Shown: one piece after another, positions 40,523-49,700 of the stretch
How positions within the stretch are numbered: the first letter of the stretch is position 1
How the letters are laid out: every line of letters begins with the position of its first letter
Source: Paenibacillus athensensis
GTDB lineage: Bacteria > Bacillota > Bacilli > Paenibacillales > NBRC-103111
Reading direction: 5' to 3'
Length of the DNA stretch: 64,000 bases
Assembly (NCBI RefSeq): GCF_004514475.2
Contig: NZ_MYFO02000007.1
Location: forward strand, 206,358-270,357
The notes under the pieces: generated by a model
The model's input: only the letters and a program-made list of their open reading frames with translations
What the model was told of the DNA's origin: nothing
Databases searched by the model: none
Position numbers and translations under genes: made by a program

Positions 40523-41512
40523 GTGTCCCCTTTATTTCCTGAACCGCGCCCCAATCTTGAAGCGCTAAGCGATTTGTGTACGCCCTGGTGTCTGCACGTC
40601 GTCGGTACGCTGCGGGTGGCCGAGCGCCTTGACGCCGGCGTGTGCGACATCGGGCCTCTCGCGGAGGCTACCGGCTCGAATGCCGTTGCCCTGCACACCG
40701 TCATGGATCACCTCGCCGCCAAAGGCGTCTTCGACGTGATCGCTCCGGGCCGCTTTGCGCTGAACGACGTCTCGCGCGGTCTGCTCGATCCACAGCGCCG
40801 GCCCGACCTGAACGGCATCGGCGGCCGCTTCGCCTACGCCTGGGGCACCTTGCCCACTTACGTGCGGACCGGAGCCCCCGGCTACAGCGAGCTGTTCGGC
40901 TTGCCGTTCTGGGAAGACCTGGCCGCCCATCCCGAGCTGGGCGCGGAATTCGATGCCCTGATGGGTCCGGCCGGGCATGGAACCCCCAACCCCGACCTGT
41001 CGCTGGTCGGGGGCTGGGACGCGGTGCGCGCCGTCGTCGACGTCGGGGGCGGCACCGGCTCCTTGCTGATCGAGCTGCTGCGCGCGCATCCCCGGATGCG
41101 CGGCGTCCTCGTCGATCTGCCGCATACGGCGGCCCGGGCCGCTGAGCCCGTGTTGGCCGCCGGCCTGACCGCCCGCCTCACCGTCGTCGGTCAAAGCTTC
41201 TTCGAACCGCTGCCGGCCGGCGCGGATCTGTATCTGCTGCACAAGGTGCTGGGCAATTGGCCCGACGCGGAAACCGTCGCCATTTTGCACCGTTGTGCAG
41301 AAGCGGCCCGGCCCGGCGGCCGTGTGCTGGTCATCGGCGGCGTTTGCCCCGATGACGCGCCGCGCCGGCTCGACCTCGAGAAGGTGCTGCTTGGCGGCAC
41401 GACCAGCACCCTCTCGGAGTTCCGCCGCTTGGCGGCAGCGGCCGGGCTTGTGGTGGCTGCAGCCGGGGTGCAGCCCTCCGGGCGGTATGCCGTCGAGTGC
41501 CATCCAGCCTGA
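40523..41512 (+). CDS. O-methyltransferase-like SAM-dependent methyltransferase
   Basis: 329 residues from GTG 40523, seven bases after GGGAGG. The N-terminal ~90 residues are a dimerisation winged-helix (LHVVGTLRVAERLDAG, LAEATGSNAVALHTVMDHLAAKGVF by key residues) and the core has the SAM motif VVDVGGGTGSLLIELL, VLVDLPHTAARA, and LHKVLGNWPDAETVAILHRC. This is the AdoMet-dependent O-methyltransferase 2 family (polyketide or phenolic O-methylation). The gene is markedly richer in GC, with many GCC/GGC/CGC codons, and the sequence style is actinobacterial, so recent transfer is plausible. Confidence 0.88.
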   Translation: MSPLFPEPRPNLEALSDLCTPWCLHVVGTLRVAERLDAGVCDIGPLAEATGSNAVALHTVMDHLAAKGVFDVIAPGRFALNDVSRGLLDPQRRPDLNGIGGRFAYAWGTLPTYVRTGAPGYSELFGLPFWEDLAAHPELGAEFDALMGPAGHGTPNPDLSLVGGWDAVRAVVDVGGGTGSLLIELLRAHPRMRGVLVDLPHTAARAAEPVLAAGLTARLTVVGQSFFEPLPAGADLYLLHKVLGNWPDAETVAILHRCAEAARPGGRVLVIGGVCPDDAPRRLDLEKVLLGGTTSTLSEFRRLAAAAGLVVAAAGVQPSGRYAVECHPA

Positions 41513-41566
41513 TCGCTTGGGCGGGGCCAGCACGTCCCTCAGGGAGACGAGCCGGCCCCGCCTGGT

Positions 41567-41998
41567 TTATTTCACCAAGCTGGCCCGCAGCGTACCGATA
41601 CCGAACTCCACGTAAGCTTTCAGACAGGTCAGCATGTAGACCCAGCCCTCCTTGTTGTCCGCCAGCTCCAGAGCAAAGCCTTCGGCCTGCTCGTCAAAGC
41701 CCGCCTCGCAAACCTCGATCACCGTCCGTTCTTCATCCAACGCCGTCAGCGTAACCGTCACCACATGCCCGCTGCCGTCAACGCCCCACTGGAAAACCAG
41801 CCGCCGATCCGCTTCCAGCTCCAGCACGCGAATCCCCACCTCTGCACCGTACTCTTCGTACCGCCAAGTAACTACGCCTCCCGCCGTCAGGCGTTCCGTG
41901 CCCGAGAACCAGTATTGGGCCATCTGGGCCGGATCGACGAGCGCCTCGAATACCGCAACGGCTGGTCGGTGTACAAGCATTTTGGTGATGTTGTCCAT
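41567..41998 (-). CDS. SRPBCC/AHSA1-type protein
   Basis: 143 residues from ATG 41998 behind GGAGG; the longer frame has no ribosome site. The fold is visible as VHRPAVAVFEALVDPAQMAQYWFSGTERL, WRYEEYGAEVGIRVLELE, TVIEVCEAGF and the C-terminal helix GWVYMLTCLKAYVEFG (key residues only). AHSA1-like START-fold proteins bind hydrophobic ligands or stimulate Hsp90; most bacterial ones are uncharacterised. Confidence 0.85.
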   Translation of the reverse strand: MDNITKMLVHRPAVAVFEALVDPAQMAQYWFSGTERLTAGGVVTWRYEEYGAEVGIRVLELEADRRLVFQWGVDGSGHVVTVTLTALDEERTVIEVCEAGFDEQAEGFALELADNKEGWVYMLTCLKAYVEFGIGTLRASLVK

Positions 41999-42131
41999 AA
42001 AGAAATGACCTCCATTCAGTTGGATGATGTTTGCTTGCTTCCCTAGCCAAATCGTTCTATACACCTTTGCAGGCTAGGTGAATATCCTGTATATGTGTAT
42101 TTTACCATTTTCGATAAGGCGGTGTATTCAT

Positions 42132-42608
42132 TTGTTTTATGCAGCTTATGCCCTTCCTCCCTTTTATAGCGCGGCCCGTACCGGCTATGTGCCGTATAGC
42201 CGCGGCGAGGACGGCGTGCTGAAGCTCATCGAGAAGTCGATTCAGGGCGAACGCAATGACGAGCTTTTCTACGATACCTTGATTCGGATGGCTCCCAATG
42301 AGCAGGAAAAAGAAATCATCGCGCGCATTCGCGACGATGAGCGGAAGCATCGCCGCATGTTTCGTTCCATATATACGCAGCTGACCGGCCGGCCGGCGCC
42401 GGAGCAGCCGGATATGCCCGAGGCGCTGCCGACGCAATATACGGAGGGCATCGCCAAAGCGCTGCTTGGAGAGTTGGCGGCATTCGAAAAATACCGCATG
42501 ATCTACCTGACGATCGATCCGCGATTCCGCGATTGGATGTTCGAAATCATGACCGACGAAATCAAGCACGCCGGGTATTACAATTACTTATACACAACGA
42601 ATAAATGA
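42132..42608 (+). CDS. Ferritin-like (rubrerythrin-type) protein
   Basis: 158 residues if translation begins at TTG 42132, seven bases after AAGGCGGTG; an upstream ATG at 42078 has no such site. Four helices carry a di-iron pattern: ERNDELFYDTL, RDDERKHRRMF (ExxH), GELAAFEKYRM, DEIKHAGYYNYL (ExxH-like). That is a ferritin-like fold without a rubredoxin domain. The N-terminal ~35 residues are Tyr-rich and unstructured (FYAAYALPPFYSAARTG). It may store iron or scavenge peroxide, perhaps in spores, but this is open. TTGCAG and TATATG (17-base spacing) lie upstream. Confidence 0.75.
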   Translation: MFYAAYALPPFYSAARTGYVPYSRGEDGVLKLIEKSIQGERNDELFYDTLIRMAPNEQEKEIIARIRDDERKHRRMFRSIYTQLTGRPAPEQPDMPEALPTQYTEGIAKALLGELAAFEKYRMIYLTIDPRFRDWMFEIMTDEIKHAGYYNYLYTTNK

Positions 42609-42719
42609 TGTGCCCGGCGTGAGCCGCCAGCGACCGCTTTAGCGCATAACGGCGGACGGCAAGGCTCGATGAGCCAGACCCGGGGGCGCGACCCGCTTTT
42701 TTTACGAATGAAAAGTAAG

Positions 42720-42768
42720 GAAAAAAGCCGCCTCGACCGACTCTTGCCGGCTGAGGCAGCTTCTTTTG
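42720..42768 (-). terminator. Terminator after the GH87 gene
   Basis: On the minus strand AAGCTGCCTC pairs with GAGGCGGCTT (one mismatch), followed by TTTT. Confidence 0.8.
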
Positions 42769-42781
42769 TGGGTGCAGCGAA

Positions 42782-45700
42782 TTACCAGTTATTTCCTGTT
42801 CCCGAAACGGTAAAGCTTGTGGACTTGTTCAGGAATTTGCCCGAAGGCGCTCCGTTCACGGTGTTGTTGTTGAAGACGGAGGTTCCTGTTGCCGATTCGC
42901 GTACATAGACGCCATACGTTCCGGCATTAATGATGCTGTTGGACGTATAGTTCACGGTAATGTTCGGAGCCGGTTCTTCGATAAAGATGCCTTCGAAGGT
43001 GCTGTCTTGCATCGTGTTGTTCGATACGTTGACGGTCAAGTTTTGCGCCTTGCCGTTATTGTTGAGCCAGTAAGTCCAAATGGCGCCGATTTCATAGCCG
43101 TAGTCGCGGTGAGGGGAGCCGGTTCTCAGCAGCATGTTGTTTTGAATCGTCAGCGTTCCGGTCATCGACGGCGGGGTGAAGTTCGTGCCGAAGGAAATGC
43201 CGCCGCCCGTTCTGACAGTATCCGAAATCAGATTGTACAGCACTTTGTTGTTTTGGCCGCCGTAAACCGCGATGCCGTTCGCCAGCGTTGGAATCTGAAC
43301 GGTGTTGTAGCTGAACGTGTTGTTTGTATCGAGATAGACGTCCGACCACATCGCCATGCCGTCGTCGCCGCTGTTGCGGAACGAGTTGTTCGTTACGGTC
43401 GAATTCGACGTACCGCGGTGCAGGTTGAGGCCGTCAGCCCAAACGTTGCGGACACGGGAGTTGGAAATGGTCACGTTATTCGTTTGGTTCGTGATCCAGA
43501 AACCGACTTTGCCATGCTCGATCCACAGGTTGGTCAGCGTCGAGTTGGTTCCGACGCCTTCAACGCCTGTAACGCCGTTGTAGTCATCGCGGATAATATC
43601 GTTGGCGCTGATTTTGAAATCGGACAAGGTGACATTGCCTGCGTTCATGTAAATGCCTGCATAGTTGCCGGACAGGGTGGAATACCAGATGCCCGCGCCT
43701 TTGATCGAGACGCCGCTTGGCAGGTAGATGCGTGTGCCTGTTGCATCGTAAGCTGCGCCGCGGTTGCCGTTGTTCAGGTTAAACGTGCCGGCCGGAATCC
43801 AGATGCCTTGGTACGTGCCGCCGGAATTTTTCACCGCGTTGATGGCATTGTTGATCGCTACCGTATCGTCGTTGCCGTCATTGGCTACGGCGCCGTAGCT
43901 TGTGATCGATACATAGCCGGACGGCATGGAGAGCGCTGCCGGAATTGGCTCGGCTTCAACAAGGTCGACCGTAACGTTGGCTGTGGAGCTGAAATTCAGG
44001 TTGTTCGAGTTGCGCTGCAGCTTGATGACCGTTCCAGCCGGATACTGCTGACCCAGATTGACGGAAACCTCGTCATACATATGAGCCGGCGTCGTCGAGT
44101 TGGCGTTCGGGTTGTTGGACCAGCGGATTTGGCCGCCTTCTGTGCCCCACTCGCCGTAGTTCCAGCTGTATTTCGAAGTCAAGCCGACATCTTTGATCAG
44201 CGTGCCGCCTGCATAGAGGCTGATCGCCGAATCGATGCCTGTGCCGGAAGCGTTGTCAGGGATCGAGTAACGGATCGTCAAGCCTTGCGCTGCTTTGGCC
44301 AGTGTAAATTGAACGTATTGGCCTGCGGAAGTCAGCTTGACCGCTTTGCGGCCGGAAGCCTCGGAAGCGAGATTGCCCAGTGCTCGGGAAGGTCCGATCA
44401 AAGCGCCGGTGTACGTCATGTCTTCCGCTTCATAGGTGTCGTAAGGCATGGTAGCGCCGTAGGTGCCTGGAGGCGGCGTTGGCGTTGGTACTGGCGTTGG
44501 TGTCGCGATGATGATCGCCAGATTGATTTTGTCGAGATTGACGTTGCCGGTGTCGGTGGTGTCATATTTGTACATGATCGTGTTGCTGCCTGCATTCAGC
44601 GCTACTGTTTCGTCCTTCGTGGACCAGGTATCCCAGCTGGACGTTAACGGAAGCGAGGTCTGGCCTTGCTTCGTACCGTTGACATAGAGGCTCAGCGTTT
44701 GTGCTACGCCAGAGCCGTTGGCATAACGCAGCGATGCGTTGTAGTTGCCTGCTGTCGCGACATTGACGGTAAATTTGACGGAAGCGTTTCCTTTATTGGA
44801 ATCGATGAATCCGCCTACAAAGCCTGTACCGCTGTAGCCCGTGTGATCGGTTGCTACTGCTGCACCGCCTGCCAGAGTGGCTGTTTCAGCTTCGTAAGTG
44901 CCTGCCGGTGTGTTGGTTGGTACTGGCGTTGGTGTCGGTGTAGCCGTTGGTGTCGGTGTTGGTGTGGCTGTTGGCGTCGGTGTTGGCGTTGGTGTCGGCG
45001 TCGGTGTAGCCGTTGGCGTAGGCGTTGCTGTCGGCGTACCGCCTGTGCCGTACACTTCCAGTTCAGCTACTTGTCCGCCCGTCGATCCCGAGTTCGCCGT
45101 GAAATTCACCCGAACATAACGGGCCGATGCTGCGCTAAAAGAAATCGTCACCGTATTGCTGGAAGCCGGGTTGAACGCATAGGATGCGGAACCGGCCAGC
45201 GTGCTGTACGTCGAGTTATTCGTGCTGCCCTGAACGGAAAGCGTCTGATTCCGGGAACCCCAGCCAGCCGGCAGCTTGAGTATGACAGTGCCTACCGTTT
45301 GCGTGCTGCCCAGATCGACGGTCAGCGTGTTCGGATAGGAATTGGCAGCGCCTTCATAATAGCTGCCCGTATTGCCGTCAACGGCATTTCCAGCCGGGAA
45401 GCCCGCATAGGTATTGTTGGCTGTAATCGATTTGTTCAGCGCCAGATTCGCGCCCAAATCCTTGTCGACGACAATGTTGTCCAGATTCACGTTGCCGGAA
45501 TCGCTTGTATCGAACTTGTAAGCAATCGTGTTCGAACCAGCGTTCAGCGAAAGGGATTCGGTTTCCGTTCCCCAGCTGTCCCAATTGGCCGTTGCGTTCA
45601 GCGTGATTTGCTTGAGCTTCGTGCCGTTTACATAAAGACTCAGCGTTTTGGCAGAACCCGTGCCGTTGGCGTATCTCAAAACCGTTGTGTAGCTGCCTGC

Positions 45701-45949
45701 AGAGGAAGCGCTTACAGAAAAAGCAGTTGCTGCATTCCCTTTATTGCTGTCTGTGAAACCGCCTACAAAACCTGTTCCTGTGTAACCGCTGTGATCGGTG
45801 GCTACCGAAGCGCCGCCCGAACGCGTTGCCGATTCGGCTTCATAGGTTTGTGCGGCTGCCGATACCGACGCCAGCGGAATTTGCACGGCCAGTAACGACA
45901 GTGCCATTACATAAGTCAAAAGCTTGCTGACCCGAACTTTCTTTTTCAT
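42782..45949 (-). CDS. Secreted alpha-1,3-glucanase (GH87) with CBM35/CBM6-like and discoidin domains
   Basis: 1055 residues, GGAGG before the ATG. Order: signal peptide 1-31; CBM35/CBM6-like domain ~35-165 (YEAESATRSGGASVATDHSGY); F5/8 type C domain ~168-305; Thr-Pro linker 305-349; second CBM35-like domain ~351-475; short linker; beta-sandwich ~503-675 (YEAEDMTYTGALIG); right-handed beta-helix catalytic domain ~680-1055 (SITSYGAVANDGNDDT). The Asp cluster NVWADGLNLH (~836) and SGDDGMAMW (~861) matches the catalytic Asp residues of GH87 alpha-1,3-glucanases such as Agl-KA of Niallia circulans, whose domain order it also shares. The enzyme would hydrolyse alpha-1,3-glucan of fungal walls or mutan. 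Confidence 0.9.
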   Translation of the reverse strand: MKKKVRVSKLLTYVMALSLLAVQIPLASVSAAAQTYEAESATRSGGASVATDHSGYTGTGFVGGFTDSNKGNAATAFSVSASSAGSYTTVLRYANGTGSAKTLSLYVNGTKLKQITLNATANWDSWGTETESLSLNAGSNTIAYKFDTSDSGNVNLDNIVVDKDLGANLALNKSITANNTYAGFPAGNAVDGNTGSYYEGAANSYPNTLTVDLGSTQTVGTVILKLPAGWGSRNQTLSVQGSTNNSTYSTLAGSASYAFNPASSNTVTISFSAASARYVRVNFTANSGSTGGQVAELEVYGTGGTPTATPTPTATPTPTPTPTPTPTATPTPTPTATPTPTPVPTNTPAGTYEAETATLAGGAAVATDHTGYSGTGFVGGFIDSNKGNASVKFTVNVATAGNYNASLRYANGSGVAQTLSLYVNGTKQGQTSLPLTSSWDTWSTKDETVALNAGSNTIMYKYDTTDTGNVNLDKINLAIIIATPTPVPTPTPPPGTYGATMPYDTYEAEDMTYTGALIGPSRALGNLASEASGRKAVKLTSAGQYVQFTLAKAAQGLTIRYSIPDNASGTGIDSAISLYAGGTLIKDVGLTSKYSWNYGEWGTEGGQIRWSNNPNANSTTPAHMYDEVSVNLGQQYPAGTVIKLQRNSNNLNFSSTANVTVDLVEAEPIPAALSMPSGYVSITSYGAVANDGNDDTVAINNAINAVKNSGGTYQGIWIPAGTFNLNNGNRGAAYDATGTRIYLPSGVSIKGAGIWYSTLSGNYAGIYMNAGNVTLSDFKISANDIIRDDYNGVTGVEGVGTNSTLTNLWIEHGKVGFWITNQTNNVTISNSRVRNVWADGLNLHRGTSNSTVTNNSFRNSGDDGMAMWSDVYLDTNNTFSYNTVQIPTLANGIAVYGGQNNKVLYNLISDTVRTGGGISFGTNFTPPSMTGTLTIQNNMLLRTGSPHRDYGYEIGAIWTYWLNNNGKAQNLTVNVSNNTMQDSTFEGIFIEEPAPNITVNYTSNSIINAGTYGVYVRESATGTSVFNNNTVNGAPSGKFLNKSTSFTVSGTGNNW

Positions 45950-46265
45950 TTTATAACCTCCGTCGCTTTAAAATCTGATGCCTGCTTTCGCTTGCTCCTG
46001 AAGCTTGTGAATACCTGCACTCCTTTCGGCGGGGTGAACTCGGGGCGGAACGATCCGCTCCAATATCTCAATTGTAGAAATTTCCCTATGGACGAACCAC
46101 TACGCTTATGACCTTTAATGCAACAATTGTGACCAAGAGCCCTCTCCAACCGCGTATTTTGCCGTCGGCCCAGACTGGATCAGGATCGGCTTCATGACAC
46201 GTCTATTTCTTCCAAAAACCTCCATGAGCAGCGCACGCTCCCCCGCTGCCTGCAGCGACGCGCGC
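45950..46265. other. Intergenic region before the GH87 gene
   Basis: About 315 bases. On the minus strand TACAAT occurs near 46070-46075 as a possible -10, with no strong -35. I do not see a cre box fitting the consensus, unlike the GH18-GH16 gene. No coding signal. Confidence 0.35.
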
Positions 46266-46318
46266 AAAAAAGGAGGCTTCCAGACCGTTGAATCGGCCCG
46301 AAACCTCCTGTTTGTTTA
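46266..46318 (-). terminator. Terminator after selO
   Basis: On the minus strand AGGAGGTTTC pairs with GAAGCCTCCT, then TTTTTT. Confidence 0.8.
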
Positions 46319-46333
46319 CCCGTTTTATTGGCC

Positions 46334-47806
46334 CTATGTGCCGCAATACGTCCGGTACGGACGTCCCGACGACAGCGGCAGCTCCGCGTAAGCCTCCTGC
46401 TCCGGCGTATAGGCAAAAGGCTGCGCCAGCGCCGCCAGCAGCTTGTCCATGACGCTGTAGTCGTCCTGCTCCGCCGCCTCCAGCGCGGCCTCGACGCGAT
46501 GGTTACGCGGAATAACGGCCGGGTTGCTGCTGCGCATCAGCGCCTCCGCCGCTTCGCGGGTCGTCTGCTCCCGCTCCAGCCGGCTCGTCCAGCGCTCCCG
46601 CCACTGGACGAACGCCGGCGTCTCGAACAGCAGCTCGCCCGTCAGCCGGTCCAGCGTCAACGCCCGGAACGTATTCGTGTAATCGGCGCGGTACTGCCGC
46701 ATCAGCTCCAGCAGCTCGCCGACAAGCGCCTCGTCTTCGTCCTCTGCGCCGTGCAAGCCCAGCTTGGCCCGCATCCCGCTCAGCCAATAGCCCTGATAGA
46801 TCGCGCCGAAGCGTTCAATCTTCTCCTGCGCCAGCTGGAGCGCCGCTTCCCGGTCCTCGTCCAGCAGCGGCAGCAGCGCCTCGGCCAAGCGCGCCACATT
46901 CCACGCGGCGATATACGGCTGATTGCCGTAGGCGTAGCGTCCCTGCCTGTCGATCGAGCTGAAGACGGTCTCCGGATCGTACGCGTCCATAAAGGCGCAC
47001 GGACCGTAATCGATCGTTTCGCCGCTGAGCGCCATATTGTCGGTATTCATGACTCCGTGAATGAATCCAACCTGCATCCATTGGGCGATCAGCGCCGCCT
47101 GGCGCTGCATCACGGCCTCCAGCAGCGCCAGATAGCGATGCTCAGCCGACGCGCACGCCGGATAATGGCGCTGCAGCGTGTAGTCGGCCAGCGCCCGCAG
47201 CTCTTCCACGCCGCCCCATTGCGCGGCGTATTGGAACGTGCCGACGCGCACATGACTCGCCGCTACGCGAGTGAGCACTGCCCCTGGCAGCTCCACCTCG
47301 CGGTAGACCGGCTCGCCCGTCGTCGTCACAGCCAGGCTGCGCGTCGTCGGGATGCCCAGCGCGTGCATCGCCTCGCTGATGATGTACTCGCGCAGCATCG
47401 GGCCCAGCGCCGCCCGGCCGTCGCCACCGCGGGAATATGGGGTTCGGCCTGAACCCTTCAACTGGATGTCCAGCCGCTCGCCTGCAGGCGTCAGCTGCTC
47501 GCCGAGCAGCAGCGCGCGGCCGTCCCCCAGCTTGTTGAAGTAGCCGAACTGGTGTCCCGCGTAGGCCTGAGCCAGCGGCTCGGCCCCCTCCGGCACGCGG
47601 CTGCCGGCCAGCACCGCTGCGCCCGCCGGGCTCGCCAGCGCCTCGGCATCCAGCCCGAGCGCTGCTGCCAGCGGCGCGTTCAGCACCGCCAGCTGCGGCT
47701 TGCGCACCGGCGTCGGGTCGAGCCGGGTAAACAGCAGCTGCGGCAGCTGCGCGTAGCTATTGTCAAACTTCCATCCCGCTTTCGCGGTGAATGCGATATC
47801 TGTCAT
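46334..47806 (-). CDS. selO: SelO/YdiU-family protein adenylyltransferase
   Basis: 490 residues, the normal length. Motifs: [41 protein letters not shown] (ATP site), [23 protein letters not shown] segment, [29 protein letters not shown] (catalytic Asp/Asn; key residues only), [14 protein letters not shown] and the C-terminal YRTYCGT, where the penultimate Cys replaces the selenocysteine of mitochondrial SelO. The family transfers AMP (in some cases UMP) to protein Ser/Thr/Tyr residues, linked to redox stress. Confidence 0.93.
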   Translation of the reverse strand: MTDIAFTAKAGWKFDNSYAQLPQLLFTRLDPTPVRKPQLAVLNAPLAAALGLDAEALASPAGAAVLAGSRVPEGAEPLAQAYAGHQFGYFNKLGDGRALLLGEQLTPAGERLDIQLKGSGRTPYSRGGDGRAALGPMLREYIISEAMHALGIPTTRSLAVTTTGEPVYREVELPGAVLTRVAASHVRVGTFQYAAQWGGVEELRALADYTLQRHYPACASAEHRYLALLEAVMQRQAALIAQWMQVGFIHGVMNTDNMALSGETIDYGPCAFMDAYDPETVFSSIDRQGRYAYGNQPYIAAWNVARLAEALLPLLDEDREAALQLAQEKIERFGAIYQGYWLSGMRAKLGLHGAEDEDEALVGELLELMRQYRADYTNTFRALTLDRLTGELLFETPAFVQWRERWTSRLEREQTTREAAEALMRSSNPAVIPRNHRVEAALEAAEQDDYSVMDKLLAALAQPFAYTPEQEAYAELPLSSGRPYRTYCGT

Positions 47807-48050
47807 GGTAGGCTCCTTTATGATTGTTAGGACAAGCCTTCACCTTCATCATATCACAAGAAGCAAGGTCGGCTCATCCTGTCCCAAGCGCCGTCCTTGT
47901 TGGGCTGCTGATCAAGAACCCGCCGGCACTTCCATCGACAGCTTGCAAGCTTTCGCCAGCGCGGCAATGAAAACAACGGCGCACGCCTCCTTATTTTGAG
48001 ACCATTGCCCATAAAAAAACCGCTCCCACCCGCAGGCAGAAACGGCCAGC

Positions 48051-49700
48051 CTATTCAAACGACACAAACGTCAACTTCTTATCTTGCAACAATCGAATGA
48101 TATCCGGCAGCGCCGCCACCGTATTCTTGTCCTCGTGCAGCACATAGACGCCGCCCGCCGCTTCGACCTCGCGGAAGTACCGGAGGATGTCCTCCGGCTT
48201 TTTGGCGTTCCAGTCTTCGGGATCGCGGTTCCAGAGCAGCGTCTTCATTCCTTCCGCTTTGGCGGACGCGAGCAGCGTTTCGTTCACCGCTCCGTAGGGA
48301 GGGCGGAACACCGTCACGGGCGCATGTCCGGCCGCTTCCAGCACATCGTTGGTTCTGGCCATATTGCTGCGCTGCTCGGCAGTCTTCGCCTTCGTCAGCA
48401 CGCTATGATCCCACGAGTGATTGCCCACGGCCATTCCGTGCTTGCGGGCATAGGCCACATCCTCGGGCCGTCGCTCCGCATTTTTCCCAACAAATAGGAA
48501 CGTTGCGCTCACGCCCGCTTCGCTCAGCATATCGACGATCGGCTTCGTCATGGCCGAAGGCCCGTCGTCAAACGTCAGCGCTACATACACCTTGGGCAGC
48601 TCAAAAAATTCCTTCCCGCCGCCAATGTCGATCCTGTGTGCGCGCTCCGCAGCCGCAGCGTCTCCCGCTTCCTCCGTGCCGGTAGCTTCGGCTTCAGTGG
48701 CTTCGGTGTCGGTCGCTCCGGCATCGGTCATGCGGACCGCCGCCGCTTCGACGGGGACGCCGCCCATCGCCATCGCCGCGCCGGCGGACTCCTGCGCTCC
48801 GCCATCAGCCGCCGACCCACCCAACGCCAGCTCCTGAATCGCTGAGGCGACAGCGTGCGCCGGAGCTTCCGGGGCTTGCCGGCCCACTGCCTCGGCGTGA
48901 TTGCTCCACCACGCGCCCGCCGACGGAACTGTCAGCCCGGCCAGCACCCCGCCAGCCAGCAGCAACCGCGCCGTCAGCTTCGAGCCCGCTAATCGGCGCC
49001 TGCCCGACGGCCGTCCGACGCTGCGTGCCGCCCGCGCCCCAGTCGCCTCCGGCTGCTGCACCGCACCCGGCGAGCGGCCTGCGACCGGCATCGCCGACGC
49101 TTGCCCCGACCCGCGCCGCTGCGGCTCAGGCTCAGCCGTCCGCGCCTCCGGCTCCACCGCCGCTGTCCGCCCACGCAGCAGCGGCCCCGACGCCGGCGCT
49201 GAAGACCGGCCGGCTCCAAGCGGTCGTTCACGGTCGACCCGCCGCAGCTCCGCGGGCAGCTCGCCCTCGCGCAGCCTCCCGAGCAGTCCGGCAAAATCCG
49301 CACTGCAAGCAAAATACAGCGTATCGCGCGACACGCCGTCCATTCGGACCATTGCACCGTACCAGGTCCGTCGGTACGGGTCCCATTTCGGATACGGCGA
49401 CAGCCGAACCCGTTCCCCGTCCAGAGGCCGCAGCGCCATCATAGCGTCGTATGTCCCCGCATCCACCTTTGTCTCAAAAAACGCCTGCCGATCCTCCCAA
49501 GCAATCCCGACCTCCATGCAGTGCATGCCGTCATCGGCTCTCCGAAGGCCCAGCAGCTCCACGACTCTCGCGCTGTATGCCATTCCCGCCTCGTCCTTCT
49601 CTTCCCCGCCCGACCTGCGTCCGCCGTACTTCCACTCGCTGCGAATCCAGTCCGCCCGGTCCGGCTTCAGTTCCGTCCCTTGCCGCTTGGACTCGCTCAA
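48051..49700 (-). CDS. Polysaccharide deacetylase with a cytoplasmic N-terminal domain
   Basis: 549 residues. TTG 49700 overlaps the stop of the coiled-coil gene (TTGA); an ATG about 39 codons later (MAYSARVV) is an alternative. Residues ~40-145 form a globular domain I do not recognise (MHCMEVGIAWEDRQAFFETKVDAG); then Pro/Arg-rich linker, one membrane helix (~240-262), Ala-rich stalk, and a NodB domain from ~370: TFDDGPS, NHSWDHS (HxxxH zinc site), FRPPYG, LWNRDPEDW, VYVLHED. This is a typical carbohydrate esterase 4 de-N-acetylase of peptidoglycan or chitin-like polymers. The stop of the previous gene and its start overlap, so the two proteins likely work together. Confidence 0.88.
   Translation of the reverse strand: MSESKRQGTELKPDRADWIRSEWKYGGRRSGGEEKDEAGMAYSARVVELLGLRRADDGMHCMEVGIAWEDRQAFFETKVDAGTYDAMMALRPLDGERVRLSPYPKWDPYRRTWYGAMVRMDGVSRDTLYFACSADFAGLLGRLREGELPAELRRVDRERPLGAGRSSAPASGPLLRGRTAAVEPEARTAEPEPQRRGSGQASAMPVAGRSPGAVQQPEATGARAARSVGRPSGRRRLAGSKLTARLLLAGGVLAGLTVPSAGAWWSNHAEAVGRQAPEAPAHAVASAIQELALGGSAADGGAQESAGAAMAMGGVPVEAAAVRMTDAGATDTEATEAEATGTEEAGDAAAAERAHRIDIGGGKEFFELPKVYVALTFDDGPSAMTKPIVDMLSEAGVSATFLFVGKNAERRPEDVAYARKHGMAVGNHSWDHSVLTKAKTAEQRSNMARTNDVLEAAGHAPVTVFRPPYGAVNETLLASAKAEGMKTLLWNRDPEDWNAKKPEDILRYFREVEAAGGVYVLHEDKNTVAALPDIIRLLQDKKLTFVSFE

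Noticed and set aside
43007..44647. Plus-strand open frame of 546 codons within the GH87 gene
   Set aside because: Antisense shadow of a clear glycanase; low-complexity Val/Arg/Ala protein without motifs.
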